Assembly: GCA_945873675.1 (NCBI GenBank)
Contig: CAMCEP010000031.1
Coordinates: 1-16,352 of the forward strand
Source of the DNA: Asaia bogorensis
GTDB lineage: Bacteria > Pseudomonadota > Alphaproteobacteria > Acetobacterales > Acetobacteraceae
Direction of reading: 5' to 3'
Length of the DNA stretch: 16,352 nucleotides
Part shown: positions 14,216-16,352 of the stretch, one piece after another
Layout: every line of letters begins with the position of its first letter
How positions within the stretch are numbered: the first letter of the stretch is position 1
Translations under genes and position numbers: made by a program
The notes under the pieces: generated by a model
The model's database searches: none
What the model saw: the letters and a program-made list of their open reading frames with translations, nothing else
What the model was told of the DNA's origin: nothing

Positions 14216-14659
14216 TTAGCCTAAGCTCAGCGCAATCCGCGCTGCGGCAATCGCCTCATGCGCCGCTTCGGTCAGATCATAAGCCACAAGTTCATGCGGC
14301 AGCGCCCAGGCGACTTCACTGACATCATCGCCAGCGCAGGCTTCGCCTTCCAGCCAATGGGCGGCGAAATCAATGATGGTGTAGTGGTAGCGCGCGCGGC
14401 CATCATCATCCTGATTGATGGCATCGAAAACATAGGCGAGCGCCATCTGGCCCACTTCAATACTGGTTTCTTCGCGCAATTCGCGCCGCGCCGCTTCTTC
14501 GGCCTTTTCCCCCACATGCTGCGCGCCACCAGGCAAGGACCATTGGCCGATGCGGGGTGGCTTGCCGCGGCGGACCAGCAGCACCGCTTCTTCACGAAAC
14601 ACGATGCAGCCAATGCCAACCCAGGGGCGGTCAGGATATTCGCGCGGCGCGTTGGTCAC
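14216..14659 (-). CDS. Nudix hydrolase
   Basis: This is a 147-aa cytoplasmic protein with an almost complete Nudix box at residues 45-67 (GAQHVGEKAEEAARRELREE, then TSI). It fits G-x5-E-x7-R-E-U-x-E-E-x-G-U except that Ser66 replaces the last Gly; the metal-binding REXXEE glutamates (Glu60, Glu63, Glu64) are intact. The preceding LVRRGKPPRIGQWSLPGG is typical of MutT/ADP-ribose-type family members that cleave nucleoside diphosphates linked to another group. The substrate is not predictable. The GTG start at 14657-14659 overlaps the stop of the DUF4340 gene (GTGA on this strand), so it is translated with the upstream ABC-system genes. No functional reason for that is known. Confidence 0.9.
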   Translation of the reverse strand: MTNAPREYPDRPWVGIGCIVFREEAVLLVRRGKPPRIGQWSLPGGAQHVGEKAEEAARRELREETSIEVGQMALAYVFDAINQDDDGRARYHYTIIDFAAHWLEGEACAGDDVSEVAWALPHELVAYDLTEAAHEAIAAARIALSLG

Positions 14660-15696
14660 CGTGGTGCAATCGGCGGTTCAGTCGCGGGGGCGGGCGCTTC
14701 TTCCTGGCGGCGCAAATCCAGAAGTTGGGGGATCATGGCTTTTTCTTTCCATTGCCCGATTTGATAGACCCAGCCACGCCACCGCGCATTCAAGCGCACC
14801 GCTTCATCATCGCCTTCAGCAGCCAACGTTACCCAGATTTCCTCGGCCTGCTTGCGCGGGCGAGCAATGATGGCCAGCCGATCGGTCAATTCAAAGCGCG
14901 TCTCACCCAGCGCTTCGCCCGGCGCATCGGCTTCGCGCCGCACATCCAAGAAGGTCAGGAATTCGAAGCTGCGCGAAACCTCATCCAGGCTGACATCGTC
15001 AGCGGGGGGCGCATCAGCGGGCGTGGTTATAGCAAGCTTGCCATCGGGCTGGCCGGAATGGGTAATTACCAGCGCTTCTTCGCCTGTCCGCGCAATCACC
15101 ACGCGCTGCACGCGTTCGCGCGGCAGATTGGCGATGTCTCGGTCAAGCCAAAGCTGCGGATCGGCATCCACCGGAATGCGCCCTTCCGCGAGCCATGCCT
15201 GGTTTTCATTGGGCCTGCGCACATAGGCACTTTCCGGCACATTGCCCTGGGTGCGCACGCGCCGCCGCCCGATTACCAATTCCACCAGCGCCGTGCCTTG
15301 CGCATCCAGAACCCGCAGCAGGGTAGAAGTGGCACCAGCGCGCATCGGGTCTTCCAAGCCGAGCCGATCAAACATCTCAGGATTGCCCGTGCGCGGTTCC
15401 ATCAGGCGAAGTTCCGTGAGCCCCGTCAGCAATTCGCGGAGTTTTTCCTGGCGGATCGGGTAATCACCCTTGGTCGGCAGCACCCAGACATCGCCGCGGC
15501 GGAGGATCTCCAGCGCGCCATCATGCCGGCGCACCTCAATCCGTGCAGCATTGGGCAGCCGTTGCGCCAGGTCCGGAAAGGCGAGCCCGCCCGTGCCCAC
15601 TGACGGCTCTGGCGGTGCCGGTGGCTTGATCAGCAAAGCACCGGCCATGGCAATGACCGCGGCGCTACCGAGCAGAACCAGGGAACGTTTTTGCAT
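14656..15696 (-). CDS. DUF4340 domain protein (ABC-system auxiliary, GldG partner)
   Basis: This is a 346-aa protein with an N-terminal membrane anchor or signal (MQKRSLVLLGSAAVIAMAGALLI split around residues 5-23), a proline-rich spacer and a long periplasmic region. Its repeated beta-rich pattern (IEVRRHDGALEILRRGDVWVL, then KLRELLTGLTELRLMEPRTG and FDRLGLEDP) is that of DUF4340 proteins. These are commonly encoded next to GldG-like and ABC transporter genes. ATG at 15694-15696 was chosen: GGGGGCAGGAAG lies directly upstream and the anchor begins at once; the frame extends further to 15753 but that part overlaps the GldG gene. It starts 16 nt after the GldG stop and ends overlapping the Nudix gene. 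Function is not established; a role with the GldG-type complex is inferred from position. Confidence 0.82.
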   Translation of the reverse strand: MQKRSLVLLGSAAVIAMAGALLIKPPAPPEPSVGTGGLAFPDLAQRLPNAARIEVRRHDGALEILRRGDVWVLPTKGDYPIRQEKLRELLTGLTELRLMEPRTGNPEMFDRLGLEDPMRAGATSTLLRVLDAQGTALVELVIGRRRVRTQGNVPESAYVRRPNENQAWLAEGRIPVDADPQLWLDRDIANLPRERVQRVVIARTGEEALVITHSGQPDGKLAITTPADAPPADDVSLDEVSRSFEFLTFLDVRREADAPGEALGETRFELTDRLAIIARPRKQAEEIWVTLAAEGDDEAVRLNARWRGWVYQIGQWKEKAMIPQLLDLRRQEEAPAPATEPPIAPR

Positions 15697-15712
15697 CTTC
15701 CTGCCCCCTGTT

Positions 15713-16352
15713 TCAGTGCCGCGCCGCGGCGCGGCGGCGCGAACGCAGAACACCCATGACCAGCGCCAGGATTGTCAGCAGCACCGGCACGGCAGCGATA
15801 TTGAGGATACGGAGCCGCGTTTCCAAGCCTTCAATATCGCGGCGCAAATCAAGCTGCACGGCGCGCAATTGCTGGCGGGTACGCAGGATTTCCTCCCGCG
15901 CGCTATCAATTTCCGCGCGCTGTTCGGCGCTGATCACGGCATTGGTCTGGCCGCGTTCACCGCCCTGCGGGCCTTGGCGCAATTCGCGCAAGCGCTTTTC
16001 GGTGGCTTCCAGGCGCTGAGTGAGTTCGCGTTCCGTCTGGCGGAAACGCGCTTCCGCATCGCGGCGAATATCATCCACCACCTCAAACGGGCGCAGAGAC
16101 TCGCCCCTTGAACGCAGCGAAATCAGCGCATCACCGCCGGCCATGGTATCCACCAGATTAGCGATCAGCGCGCCATTATCGCTGAAAGGTGTCGCCACCT
16201 GCTGGCCAAAGAAATCCTGCACGCGCACCCAGAAGCGATCTTCCAGCACATCCGCATCATGGATGACGATGATATTGGCTGCACCTTCACTCCGCGCGCG
16301 ATGTGCCGGGAAATCGGCAGGGCGTTCCGCGCCTTGTGGAGGCGGCGGCGGG
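15713..16352 (-). CDS. GldG-like ABC auxiliary protein, C-terminal part (runs off the right edge)
   Basis: The frame is open through the right edge, giving the last 212 or so residues; the N-terminal part is outside the window. The visible part begins with a proline run (PPPPPQGAERPADFPAHRAR), then ANIIVIHDADVLEDRFW and DNGALIANLVDTMAGGDALI, which match the GldG/ABC-type uncharacterised transport domain, where an Asp-rich strand is followed by an 'N...N.vd.l.g' helix. A long charged coiled-coil-like stretch follows (about 16100-15830 in DNA terms), then one C-terminal membrane helix (AAVPVLLTILALVMGVL) and an Arg-rich tail. GldG works with the GldF permease and GldA ATPase in gliding bacteria; in Proteobacteria the role of homologues is unclear. 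The DUF4340 gene follows after 16 nt. Confidence 0.78.
   Translation of the reverse strand, partial: PPPPPQGAERPADFPAHRARSEGAANIIVIHDADVLEDRFWVRVQDFFGQQVATPFSDNGALIANLVDTMAGGDALISLRSRGESLRPFEVVDDIRRDAEARFRQTERELTQRLEATEKRLRELRQGPQGGERGQTNAVISAEQRAEIDSAREEILRTRQQLRAVQLDLRRDIEGLETRLRILNIAAVPVLLTILALVMGVLRSRRRAAARH

Noticed and set aside
14557..15603. 348-codon open frame on the plus strand opposite the DUF4340 gene
   Set aside because: A shadow of the DUF4340 frame with no recognisable domain and no start context.

Overview
The window looks like a piece of an alphaproteobacterial chromosome, most likely from the Acetobacteraceae (Roseomonas-like). This is inference: it rests on the GC-rich coding style, dense gene packing, a urease accessory cluster, a Bug-type solute receptor, a DUF3141 (PhaC-like) protein, a NIPSNAP protein and a CtrA-like DNA box. 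No RNA genes, insertion sequences, phage genes or CRISPR arrays are visible. It reads as ordinary chromosomal sequence whose interest lies in gene groupings and intergenic sites.

Layout. (1) 1-2281, plus strand: the His-rich end of ureE, then ureF, ureG and a 3-hydroxyacyl-CoA dehydrogenase-like gene, all overlapping and so probably one operon; a phosphoribosyltransferase-like gene follows after 51 nt (2333-2992). (2) 2993-6135: a large minus-strand DUF3141 protein with a PhaC-like Cys/Asp/His arrangement and a divergent plus-strand NIPSNAP protein. They share a 155-nt intergenic region with a TGC-rich palindrome that resembles PhaR (polyhydroxyalkanoate regulator) targets. (3) 6136-10455: an intergenic region with three hairpins and a CtrA-type box, leading into a three-gene operon of an EAL (c-di-GMP phosphodiesterase) protein, a GT2-GtrA fusion and a GT-C membrane glycosyltransferase. 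Both junctions are GTGA overlaps. (4) 10456-13141: a promoter candidate, Tat-exported MsrP (YedY), an 85-aa two-helix membrane protein where msrQ would be expected, and an NtrC-family sigma-54 response regulator that overlaps it. (5) 13158-16352, minus strand: the C-terminal part of a GldG-like ABC auxiliary protein, a DUF4340 protein and a Nudix hydrolase (tightly coupled), then a Bug/TctC-type periplasmic receptor.

How the genes work together. UreE, UreF and UreG deliver nickel to urease. The GT2-GtrA protein and the GT-C enzyme could form a complete polyprenyl-phosphate sugar synthesis, flipping and periplasmic transfer pathway, with the EAL protein coupling it to c-di-GMP turnover and possibly CtrA control. 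MsrP repairs oxidised methionine in periplasmic proteins. The GldG/DUF4340 pair probably belongs to a GldF/GldG-like ABC system whose permease and ATPase genes would lie beyond the right edge. The strongest candidate for something undescribed is the EAL/GT2-GtrA/GT-C operon with its elaborate leader; the msrP/small membrane protein/response regulator group comes second.
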